NCBI GenBank assembly: GCA_963682095.1
Contig: OY821762.1
Coordinates: forward strand, 8,928,001-8,992,000
DNA length: 64,000 nucleotides
Direction: 5' to 3'
From: Potentilla sterilis
Taxonomy: Eukaryota; Streptophyta; Magnoliopsida; Rosales; Rosaceae
Part shown: positions 1 through 9,620 of the stretch, one piece after another
How positions within the stretch are numbered: position 1 is the stretch's first letter
How the letters are laid out: every line of letters starts with the position of its first letter
Notes under the pieces: model-generated
Seen by the model: only the letters and a program-made list of their open reading frames with translations
Database searches by the model: none
Told to the model about the DNA's origin: nothing
Made by a program: the position numbers and the translations under genes

Positions 1-340
1 AAAAGCCTATAAGAACACATCTCCCTCCCACAATACAACATATCTGAAGCCTCTGGACCCGGATCGCCGCCCCTCGACCTCGACCTCGACCTCGACGAAG
101 AAGCCCATCGTCTGAAGCTCGCTGCAGTCCAGATATGGACACCCTTCGCTGCTCTTCCCCAATCCGACGGAGGAGGAACATGAGGCAGATCAGCCTCGTC
201 TGAGGAAGTGGGCGGCGGTGGAGGCCGAGTTGGTGGAGCAAATGAAGGCATAGGTTGTGGTTTCCGGTGGTGAGGTGGTGGTACAGGAGAGGAGGAGGAG
301 GGTGAAGTGAAACCCTAATTAGAGAGAGAGAGATTTATAT
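1..340. other. GC-rich unexplained segment at window edge
   Basis: This stretch is far more GC-rich than the AT-rich DNA after it. It holds a short tandem hexamer repeat (ctcgac, about four units, near 77-100) and a plus-strand open stretch near 170-252 that ends in a stop, rich in Glu, Ala and Leu. It may be the edge of a gene or a retrotransposon leader cut by the window. I could not identify it. A GA run follows near 320-332. Confidence 0.3.
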
Positions 341-2019
341 ATGGTTTTAGTATAGGGTAATTAGGTATTTTTATCAAGATTCATTGGAATGGGTAGGTAA
401 CATTGAAATGGGTAAGTTTTTCAAATTTTTTGTGCAAATGGTCTTTTTCCCTATAAATATCAATTCAAATTTTCTTTATTGGCAACTATGAAATAATGTT
501 GATCAATAATACCCAAATTGTCATTACTCTATTAAGTTTGCGGCAACAAATATGTCTGAGGCTCTCAGGCTCCGAGCAGGTGTCGACAGAACCAGTTTTG
601 GTGACGTCCAGTAGCATGCTTTAAGTAATGTGTTTATATATAATATGGAGAGCATCTCTCAAGCTATTTTTGTCATCTACGAACTTAGATAATGAAAATA
701 CAATTTGAAAGTGGTTGTTCACTGCATATTCTTAAGAATAATCTCCGATGTTTCATTGTTATGGAATTGTTAAGGATGCCTTACACATGGAGGAGATGGA
801 CATGTGTCAACAACCAACAGCCTGTGCCTGTTAATTGTGTCTGAGTCTGGCATGGGTTTAACTCTGCATCTGGAACATTGATATCGATATACAGAACTTG
901 ATCTTAACTTGAATTAGTTTATTGGTTCTGTACATATCAGTTCAAATCTTTGTCTTTTTAAGTTACATCCATTTTTTTCCGAGTTTGGACTCGTGAACTT
1001 TGCTTCATGCAGAACAGGAAAATAAAAAGAACAAAGATTATATCAGATTTATTCTGGTGATAAGAGATCGAGGATTAGGCCCCTCCATGATCACGCGGTG
1101 TTGATCTGGAAGAAAGCTCGGAAAACCTCCCTCCGTTCCCCCGTTGATTTCTTCTTAGTCCTTTTCAATCTCGCTACAACGTTCCCCCGTTGGATTTTAC
1201 TACTTACTGTAGATTGAAAATCAAAGATGAAAGTAAAAACAAACAAGAGGATGGCTCTGGCGCTAGTGTGGAAGTTAAAGAACACGAGCTTTGAGGCCAA
1301 TGGTACGAGTTAAAAAGAAAATAATTGGAATAAGGAAGCCATCATGAAGTGATAAAATATGAGGAGTAATTGTTTTAATGAGCCTAGTTGCTAGACATAG
1401 AGAATGTTACACTGTCAGTAACATTTAAGGAAACTTGCAAAGACTTGCGCACTTCGATTTTTGTTCTTGTGAGTGATTGGTTACAAAGACTCACGCACTT
1501 CAATTATATAGTATTTACGTATACCATTCATAGACGTCCAAACAACTAAGGATAACATTTATCTTCATCATACTCAAGTTCTGAGGAATTTACTTTGCTA
1601 GTTTGAGTATAAAATGAATGTATAGCTTGGAGAATTAGTACTTGTATTATCAACAGTACTGTTGGAAGCTAGGAATCCTCATCTTGATAAGCTTTGGGTA
1701 ACTTACCTTATTTATATGTACAAACACTCTTGAGGATTAAGTATTCTCGAGAGAAAGACATCCTTCTTTTTCTTGAAACTAAATGTCCCAAACGCATGCA
1801 ATGATGTAGACACCATGCTTAATACAGCTAAACTGCAATGGCTTGAAACGAAATCCCAAAATTGTGTCCGGTTAAAATCTTGACCAAAAATTGGTTCAAA
1901 CTCATCGGATACGTTACAAACTGGAAACCATGCTCTGGACACTTATAAGTAATTGGGAAAAAAAAAAAAAAAAGGTGAGCAGGCCGGGGAGAAGAAGGGG
2001 CTGAAAAAACTCCAAGAGA
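341..2019. other. AT-rich intergenic DNA downstream of NSP2
   Basis: No supportable gene was found. There is a poly(A) tract near 1959-1974, and short open frames here lack coding character. The last few hundred bases should include the NSP2 3' UTR, since NSP2 ends at 2020 on the minus strand. Confidence 0.5.
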
Positions 2020-3543
2020 CTAATTAGCAACATCAGATTCCGGGGGTGAAGTCCAAATGGAAGCTGACAGTAGAGACCGTGATTTCCAACCTAAAACCAG
2101 TCTATGATTTGCCACCTCCTCCACCCTATAACCATCATTGAAAAGACCCAACAATAGTTTTGCCTGACAATGATTGGCGAAGCTTACTGGCATTGGCTTA
2201 AGCCCTAACGCACCTAACCACTCCCACCAAGAGCAACCTACATCTCCATGGGCTCGATAGATACGAGCCAATGACCCGGCAATTCTAGGTCCCAAGAACA
2301 CTCTCTCGACTAATGCTCGGGCGCGGCTTTGCATCGGGAAGCCGGCCTCGAGCGAGTCGTAGACAGCCGAATAGTGATACAATGAGTCCATGAAGCGGGC
2401 TACAAAGCCTCCATCTCCGGCAGGCCTAACCTCTTCTTCAACCAAGGCTATCAATCTCGGGTTTAGGCTTTTAGCTCCAGATAAAAACGAAGCAATCGAA
2501 TCAGGGGATCGGTAACTAAAGTGTGGGAGGTTTAACATGCAGTTAATTACCAAGGCCTCGCCCTTAACCAATTTTAAAGAAGAAGATCGAAATGTCTCGT
2601 CCGAATCCAACCTACATTGATGAAACGAAAACGGTTGACCAATGGACGTGGCAAACGCCGTCAGACGGCGACCGGTCTCTTGGATGGTCCCAATCGACCT
2701 CCGGCCGCTCCCACCTCGAGACAAAGCAGTGATTCGGAGATGTGGGGTCGGTGGGCCATCCTTCCTAGACACCAAGGCCTGCATCAGGGAGGCCCATTGT
2801 ATGCCCTCCATGATGTCATAGTCGACTATGTGGACCCTCCTGTCATGGACCACAGACTCCAAAATGGCTTGGTTTGCCGTGAAGTGGCCGAACTTAACAT
2901 AGGGCAGCATGTCCTGAAGTAGCTGAAACGCCGCGATCACGTCCGTCGGGTGATGGCCGTGGTCGCGCTGGGACCCATTTCCGATCAAATGCTTGGAGTG
3001 GCTGGCATGCGCACCCCCGGCGCCTTCTAACAAGCCCTGAAGGGCATCGGTAAAATACGCCGCTAGCCTCTCCATGTTAGAACCTTCAGTTGGGGAGACC
3101 AACTCTTTGAGCCGAATCAATATCACGCGAGCCAGATCTCGGCTCTTGTTTGCGCCGGTCAGCGCCTCCGCCGTCGCCATCAAAAGATGCACCAACCTCA
3201 ATCCCTTTGAATCTTCGCCGTTAGATGTTGCCGCGACTTCCTCCAGCATCGTCACCTCCGTCGACTGCGACGTCGAAGACGTCGTGATGTAACAAGAGTT
3301 TGACGTTTCCTCAACCATCTCGGACGACGGCGAGTCCATCATGGACTCGAACAGCTCGTGAAAGCCACCACCGCCGGCCAGGTGGTCGATCGGAGCAAGA
3401 GCCTCCCAGTCGACGACCGGAGACCAGTCGTACCACTGGCCTGAGGAAATGGCCGTGTTGGTGGTGCTTGTGGTTTCAGTGCTGCAGCCGGATAGGTCGA
3501 CGTCGAGGTCGTCGAGGTCAAGCTCCATATATGAGCTTAGCAT
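2020..3543 (-). CDS. NSP2: GRAS transcription factor NSP2 (nodulation signaling pathway 2)
   Basis: This is a single-exon GRAS protein of 507 residues, the usual length and intron state for NSP2. The N-terminus is acidic and serine-rich, with the motif WSPVVDWEALAP near residues 41-52. The GRAS domain starts near residue 115 (LVHLLMATAEAL, LHRI). The VHIID-like core reads HIVDYDIMEGIQWASLMQAL (about residues 238-257), the NSP2-type variant, and HLRITALSRGGSGRRSIGTI follows. The C-terminal SAW region ends in LVLGWKSRSLLSASIW. In the family NSP2 binds NSP1, is needed for rhizobial and mycorrhizal signalling, and promotes strigolactone biosynthesis genes; it acts in the nucleus. The ATG at 3543 is followed by a second in-frame Met five codons on (MELDLDD), which could be the main start. 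The gene carries a miR171h site. No lesion was seen. Confidence 0.95.
   Translation of the reverse strand: MLSSYMELDLDDLDVDLSGCSTETTSTTNTAISSGQWYDWSPVVDWEALAPIDHLAGGGGFHELFESMMDSPSSEMVEETSNSCYITTSSTSQSTEVTMLEEVAATSNGEDSKGLRLVHLLMATAEALTGANKSRDLARVILIRLKELVSPTEGSNMERLAAYFTDALQGLLEGAGGAHASHSKHLIGNGSQRDHGHHPTDVIAAFQLLQDMLPYVKFGHFTANQAILESVVHDRRVHIVDYDIMEGIQWASLMQALVSRKDGPPTPHLRITALSRGGSGRRSIGTIQETGRRLTAFATSIGQPFSFHQCRLDSDETFRSSSLKLVKGEALVINCMLNLPHFSYRSPDSIASFLSGAKSLNPRLIALVEEEVRPAGDGGFVARFMDSLYHYSAVYDSLEAGFPMQSRARALVERVFLGPRIAGSLARIYRAHGDVGCSWWEWLGALGLKPMPVSFANHCQAKLLLGLFNDGYRVEEVANHRLVLGWKSRSLLSASIWTSPPESDVAN
3109..3126 (+). promoter_or_regulatory. miR171h target site in the NSP2 coding sequence
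   Basis: The plus strand (antisense to NSP2 mRNA) reads gagccgaatcaatatcac, identical over 18 bases to miR171h as I recall it from Medicago. In the mRNA it codes for the ILIRLK stretch (residues near 140-146) before the main GRAS core. In legumes miR171h cleaves NSP2 mRNA and limits mycorrhizal colonisation. The miRNA sequence is recalled, not searched. Confidence 0.85.
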
Positions 3544-3729
3544 GAGTAACTCTGTTATGCGGTTTTTGGGGTTTGGCTTAGTAATCTTTGAGAATGAAGT
3601 AGTGGGAGATATTAGACTATTAGAGAAGGCTGGAGCAAGAGTCAGTTGAGTTTGCAGGAGAAGATTTTATTAAGAGTTTAAAACTTTAAATCAAACTTAG
3701 ATGGGATCAACTACTGATGATGAGTTGGG

Positions 3730-3736
3730 TTTTATA
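3730..3736 (-). promoter_or_regulatory. Probable NSP2 TATA box
   Basis: On the minus strand this reads tataaaa, about 190 bases upstream of the NSP2 start codon. It would place transcription start near 3700 and give a 5' UTR of roughly 150 bases. Only the motif and its position support it. Confidence 0.5.
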
Positions 3737-6599
3737 CACTCCGCGTCGTAATCAGATGATCATTAAATCATGTATTTAAAATATGTTCAACACTTTACAG
3801 TTTACACTCACGCCCCTAGAGTTTTAAGATATTTGAATAAGGCTAATTACGTTTGATTAATTAACTGGGAACCCTAGCTTTCTTTCTTTTACTTCATGCA
3901 TGGGAATATAGGGTAGCAGAGAGTAAAGCGGCATCAGTAAGAAAACCCTAGCTAGTTTAAATATAATACTGGTATATGATTTAAAGTTTAGATAGTGAAC
4001 TTCTCATTGATTCTTTAAGCTGTTCGGCCAAGGTTGAGATAGTGACCATATATGCAGCCAGATTAACTCCCAACCCCATTGAATAATTACTTTCATTTTT
4101 TCAAAACTGAAATACTGACAATCAATTTTTACTTTAAATTATTATCGTTTTACATGTTTCTTATTAGTAACTTCTGTGATCTTTCCATTAGCTGTTCTAG
4201 TTGCTAGATAATGTATCATTTAGTTTCATTCCGATCGATAACAAATTAAGGACATAGTTTGTTTATGAACCGAGCATACAAAAAACGTGTACACGAGTGT
4301 ACTCGCTAGTCTTATTTTTGGTCAATATAGTCTCACTAGCTAGCTAGTATGATATGAAACATGAGAGAAATGAGTCGCTAGCTTAATCTGATTCAAACTT
4401 CGACAACATGCAGTGCGATATTAAAAGGAAGATATGAATGCTTTCTAATGAACAATCGGAATCTTTTCCTTTTCTGCCAGATTAATTAAGTACTCTTCTA
4501 GTCTCCTGCATGCACCGTCCATTTCGAGGAAGCTGAATAACATAACCCAACCAAGAGAGTATATATAAGGATAAGGATGACTACTAACGTACAGGTACAT
4601 CGCTAATTGATTTTGGTGTGCTATCACACGTCCACAAAACAAATGCATTATCAATGTATTTGAGAGTGCTCTAGCTCCAAACCGATGAATCGAAGTTGGG
4701 GAAGTAATAAAAATGATAATTGCATACATATAAAGAACTAAAAATGAGGGAAAGAACAGGTGTGTAGCAGCAAATCAAACTCGACATCCAATTAGTCTAG
4801 TGCTACTATATATGGGACAGCGCGCGACCACTTAAATTCTCTTAGAAATCATCAAAGTGAAAGCTCCGCTGCTGAAAGTGGGTTTTGGACAAAGATTTAA
4901 CCGCATGCATACAACACCGTGCTCACTCGATCTCATAGAGCTAGTTAGAGTCGAGCTACTGTTACGTAACACCACCTTTGTCAATGGCACTTACGATCAA
5001 GCTATTCCAAAGCGTTCGAAACTTCTCAAGGTAAGTTTGACTGAGATGGGACACATCAGAGACTCTCGCCGGCTTGACCGGCTCTTTTCAACTTACTTCT
5101 TCATCAGTTTTTTGAGAGGGTCGACTGTGAAATCGATGGGACGTACATAGGTTAACTTTGGTTTATCTGTAATCTGGATTAATTAAAGAGATCGAGAGGG
5201 GTTCTTGAAGCTTAATTAGTGAAGCTTTCACTTTCATTTACCAATTTCGGTTTGAGAATGTCTGTTTCGACCTCTGGTAGGGACTTCGGATGACTTGGAT
5301 CACACCAAGGGCTTCAACGTACAGTGCAGCAAGCTAGGTCAAAAGAGTACGTGGTTGGAATAAGAATTGATCGAAATCACTTGAAGCACACATAAGGTTT
5401 ATGACTGGCGGACTGGGTACCCTTGAATCACGTCTAAGGTATTTAGGATTAGGGAACCCATTTTCATGTATGTAGAAAAGTGAAAAAATAGTTATAAATT
5501 ACAAAGTATGTATTCTATAATATGCCGTTGATGTCACATCTCTTTATTAGCTACGGAAGATATAATTGCAATACAATAATTGTTAATCACCACAAGATAA
5601 GACAAACAGTTGCCTAGGAAATTTTACACGAATGGTATGTCTCTGAAAATAGCATTAAGGGGTTTGATCATGATAGCCTTTTTATTAATAATTTAGGGTC
5701 AAGGGGGCCTTTATTTACGACTACGTTAAAGCTCAAATTAGAGTCTATTTGTGTTATTTTGTTTTCAGCCTTTGAGTTTACGTATATATATGGATGATTG
5801 ATTATAATTTGTTTGGTTAGGCACTAGTCAAATGAACAGTACTATAGTGAAGTGTGTGTGTGTGTATATATGATTCCTTTCTTGATAAGTATATATGTTA
5901 TATCTAAACATTAATAGTTGTACGAGATACAAAGTTAGATGATATTCAATCAAATATTTGTGAATTACCTTTCCCTGTTATTTGTATGGATTTGTTTGCA
6001 GAACACCTGAATATCTGACTCCATTATATTGGAATAATAGTTGACAATTAACCACCTTATTATAGTGACCATACGATTTGATTAAGCACATGTATCGCGT
6101 ATACCGTCAAATATACCCACAAATCAAGACTCATTCTCTACCGATCAAAACAGAAAATAGAAGGAAACATTCATCTTCCGCATCCTTCAAAAAGAAAATC
6201 GGGGTCGGCCTAGGTTTGGAGTTTGAAAACATTCCCCGAGTCCCTCATGAAAATGATAAAGTCAATAAAGTCAACTTGATGGACGGCTAGTATTATAGTA
6301 GATGATTGGCTCAGCAGTACTACAAATAAGCAACCGGCTGCTAAAGTCAGCTGGGCAATCGATCCTTTGAAAGAAACAGCGACATTTCTTGATATACACC
6401 ATGCGAAAGCTAATTAAGAGAAATTTGGGGGTAAAATATTAGTTCTAATTCATAGAAAAATTATATATTAGGTGTTTGATTTGGCTACCAAGTACCAACT
6501 CTAATTGAATCCGGCCGGCCGGCATGTTTCAGAAAGAGAGGCAGTAGCAATTCTCGGAGACTCTAAGGCATTACTTCTACTTGGACGGCACGCAGAGAC
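3737..6599. other. NSP2 upstream region, no gene seen
   Basis: This is AT-rich intergenic DNA with scattered short open frames that lack coding character or splice support. It presumably includes the NSP2 promoter. A GC palindrome, ggccggccgg, stands out near 6513-6522. No transposon ends were recognised. Confidence 0.45.
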
Positions 6600-9500
6600 A
6601 TGTCAATGAGGTCAGATAATATAGTAAGCAGCATAATTGACCGACGCAAAGAGCAAATCAAAGCTGCCATTGGCACCAAAGGTGAATCCCAACATTTTCA
6701 TTTCCTGATATTTAGTCGTAGTTTAATTTTTATCAGTTCATTGTGTGCTGTAACTTATTGTTCTAATGCATAAGTACTCTAGTTGTACTGTATAAGATTA
6801 GCACAATGATATATCAAGTGCAATAAACTCTCATGCTCTAATAGAAAACATTACCACCCTATGAGAAACGTTCATCCATAGGTTTTAAGAGTATTTTCAA
6901 CAACTCTTGTAAAACTTAATTTTTTTCTATATTACAAGAATAACACTTTTTTTTTTTTTGGGCTCCAACAAGTTTTGTAAACCAATTTCTATAATACAAA
7001 AAGTGGGAAAAAAAAAGATAGAGAATCTCTATATCTATAGAATTCTCAAAAGTTGTTTACATTAAAAAAATCTCTAAACGTTATTGCTTATTTTTTAGAA
7101 TTTATTATTTCTTTTAAAAAAGAAGAAGAAGTGAATAAAAAATATTTATTATTGTTTAACTCAAATATATATAATATTTATATAAATTCATTAAATTATA
7201 CATAATAACATTTAATTTTGTATGATAAGATAGAAGAGCTGGTAGAGTTAACCCCTTTTTATTTTACGGTGTGTTTGAATGAGAACATTATGAAACCCAT
7301 GAGAATTTATAGTTGATGGCATCTTGAACTCCATCAATTTGAAACCCATCAATTACAAATTCTATTTGTTTGGTTATATTTATATGTAATTTAAAGTGTG
7401 TTATAGATTAAGAAAGTTTTTAAAAAATTGATAAAAAATAAAATATAAAAAGTCTTATTTTAGAAAGATAATTGAACATTGGAAATGAATTTGTAAAAGA
7501 CACATATTTTGTGAGGAATTCAAAAGAAGAATTTAAACAATAAATTTATTCGTTTTCTTTTCTACATAAATTTAGAATTTCCTTTTTTTTTTAGGGGAAT
7601 GAATAACTTCATTGGCATAAGCCATATGACCAAATTGTGTTTGATCAAGCAGGAGTCGAAACTCCACTACAAACTAAAAAGTTCTAAAGAACAAAAAAAC
7701 AATGAAACGAAATAACCGAAACGAAGGTTTGAATGAAGTAAAAAAAAAACGTCTAAAACAAGCGGGCATAAAACTAAGAAATCAAGTAACTATGGTGATA
7801 GAAAAGAGAACTCCACCAAAACCATCAGGCCTAAGACCACACGGTGTACCTTTCAGGAAGAGGTAGAGCTGCCCTCCCTCCGGTCATGATGGGGTCCTGG
7901 TGCAAGGCTGCATCACCTCACGCCGCATTGGTCCTGTTGCCAACCTCCGAGACCGAGCCCGAGTCCATCAGACCCCCACCTGCAGAATCATCTTCAGGAC
8001 TATCCGGCAACCCTGCAGTCTCGGATGAAGATGTCATCGAGTCGAAGTTCATATGTGTTGCCCTCTTCTTTTTCTTGCTCCTCCTAGGACGTCTCCGTTT
8101 CTTCGGAGATTTGCGGGTAAGGCCAATAACCCCATCATTCCCCACCATGAAGCCTAGATCACCCGGTCCCAATTCCAAATGTATGATTTCTAAGTAGTGT
8201 TTGGTGCGCTTGTCCTGATCTGAATCATCATCGTCCCGAACTCGGTGGACTCCGGCCACCTTTGAGGGAGCGGAAAATTCTGGTACTGCACGGGTTTGTA
8301 CCTGGCGTTTCTCCTTCGGAAATAACCTCGAAAGGGATGAAAGTGAATGAGAGGAGGAGATAGTCATACATGGGGCTAAGTTTGCCCTAAAAATCATCCC
8401 CGGTTGCACAACCCTTTGAATAGGCGGCGCTGCTTCCTCCTGCGAGCCCTCTCTAGGGCAAGCCTGCCCTCCATGGTCAATCCGGCAGCAGGTGCGGCAG
8501 CGGCCCAGAAGCCTCTCATACTTGAATTCCATTGGATAACGTCGGAGGGAGAAATCCTAAGCCGACGTTCAAGCTTCACCGGGGCATTAAACGGGAGGAT
8601 TAGGTGAACCCTAACAGTACCGCGACCCAGGGCTGCATGGTCGATCTGGAGAACCGAGCCAATTGTCTCCCCAACAAGACGAACAGTGGCCACCGAAAGG
8701 AGCGTCGGCGGAATCCTTGAAATGACCACCCAAATCTAGATGTAATCGAGCGGAACCTTAAAGATGTCGGAAAAGCCATCATAATTATTGAGAATCACCA
8801 TCGCCCTCTGGACGCACCACGGACTACCCTTCTTGATCCTCGACAGATCACGTTTGAAAGAGATACCTGTTTCCCTGTGGCGTGACTTCCACCGGGGCCG
8901 AAGTCTTCCCCATGGACGGCATAGCGCCCCGGAAAGAGTCAAAAGTCATAGCTTTGCTGGTGTTGAGACGACCAACCAGAAAGAAACGGAAAACAACGTA
9001 CTCGTTTTCCGGGCTCCGAAGATCCCCCAGGTCCACCGGCTCCTCTTCGGTACCAAGAGAGAGCTTGTACGTCAGATGTGCAATCATGGAGGCTAACGAA
9101 GCCGTCACTGCCGCCATATGAGTCGCACCAAACAACTAATTTCAAAACCCTAATCCTAACCGTAGGTTGAGAGAGAGAGATAAGAAGAGGCTGTGGTATT
9201 CTAATTAATACAATAATAGTGGCCTTTTTCTTAGAATTTCCTATTTGATAATGCCAAACGACGGAATTGGCTTTTAGAAATTATGAAATCCTCATTTTCA
9301 ACTAAATTCCTCCGGATTCTCTCTCATCCAAACACACTCTTAGAGATTTTTGTGATTTCCTCGTCTATAATATAAATTTTATACAACACCTGTTGAACAT
9401 GCTCTAAGGTATGTTTTTTTTTTTTTAATTTTTTTTTCTTAGATAGAGAAATAAGCTAATGGTTTCTTAATATGCAGAAACAGAACGGGATAGCAAAGGT

Positions 9501-9620
9501 GACGAGAGTAACAGTGTGAAAGTCAGATATATTAATCCAAGTCAAAGCACCCTCTATTATTGGCAACGCCCTTTACGGAATCATCTACTGGCTTACGACT
9601 TAATAATGTCAACTCCATAA
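6600..9620 (+). CDS. Possible two-exon small gene, unknown function (74 aa)
   Basis: Exon 1 would be 6600-6681 (MSMRSDNIVSSIIDRRKEQI and on), ending at a G|gtgaat donor. Exon 2 would be 9478-9620, after a tatgcag acceptor, and ends at a TAA. The two exons are in phase (82 + 143 = 225 bases) and give a 74-residue protein, basic at the start and then rich in Glu, Asp and Ser (ETERDSKGDESNS). The proposed 2.8-kb intron contains the retroposed DUF4283 sequence at 7584-9230. I do not recognise the protein. The case rests only on open frame, start codon and splice signals, so it could be chance. Transcript evidence would decide. Confidence 0.3.
7572..7583. repeat. Target-site duplication, left copy (ttagaatttcct)
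   Basis: This 12-base sequence recurs exactly at 9231-9242, on the far side of the retroposed DUF4283 sequence. Here it directly abuts the poly(T) tract, which is the poly(A) tail on the minus strand. That is the arrangement left by target-primed reverse transcription. Confidence 0.8.
7584..9230 (-). mobile_element. Retroposed DUF4283/zinc-knuckle element, non-LTR type
   Basis: This 1.65-kb minus-strand insertion lies between exact 12-bp duplications (7572-7583 and 9231-9242). It ends on the minus strand in a poly(A) tract of about ten bases, visible as poly(T) from 7583. It carries one gene body resembling ORF1 of plant LINE elements (DUF4283 domain then a CCHC zinc knuckle) and no reverse transcriptase. 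So it is either a non-autonomous element or an mRNA copied by a LINE. Flanking sequence continues uninterrupted on both sides. Confidence 0.75.
7918..9117 (-). pseudogene. Broken DUF4283 / zf-CCHC_4 gene
   Basis: The frame opens at an ATG at 9117 (MAAVTASLASMIAHLTY). The N-terminal part, to about 8870, matches the DUF4283 domain of LINE ORF1-like plant proteins. The frame then shifts (WCVQRAMVILNNYDGFSDIF), meets an in-frame TAG at 8736-8738, continues through VVISRIPPTLL, and shifts back near 8530. The rest holds a zinc knuckle of the type RCRTCCRIDHGGQACP, with the CxxC, H and C ligands present, then a basic tract (SPKKRRRPRRSKKKK) and an acidic tail. Two frameshifts and a stop mean it is not functional. 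In the family these proteins bind nucleic acid. Confidence 0.75.
9231..9242. repeat. Target-site duplication, right copy (ttagaatttcct)
   Basis: Exact repeat of 7572-7583, at the 5' end of the minus-strand retroposed sequence. The element begins on the minus strand at 9230 with gaaaaaggcc. Confidence 0.8.

Noticed and set aside
2617..3545. Several open frames on the plus strand opposite NSP2
   Set aside because: They are antisense shadows of the GC-rich NSP2 coding sequence.
4857..5150. 97-codon plus-strand open frame upstream of NSP2
   Set aside because: No family resemblance and no coding-like composition; the length is possible by chance.
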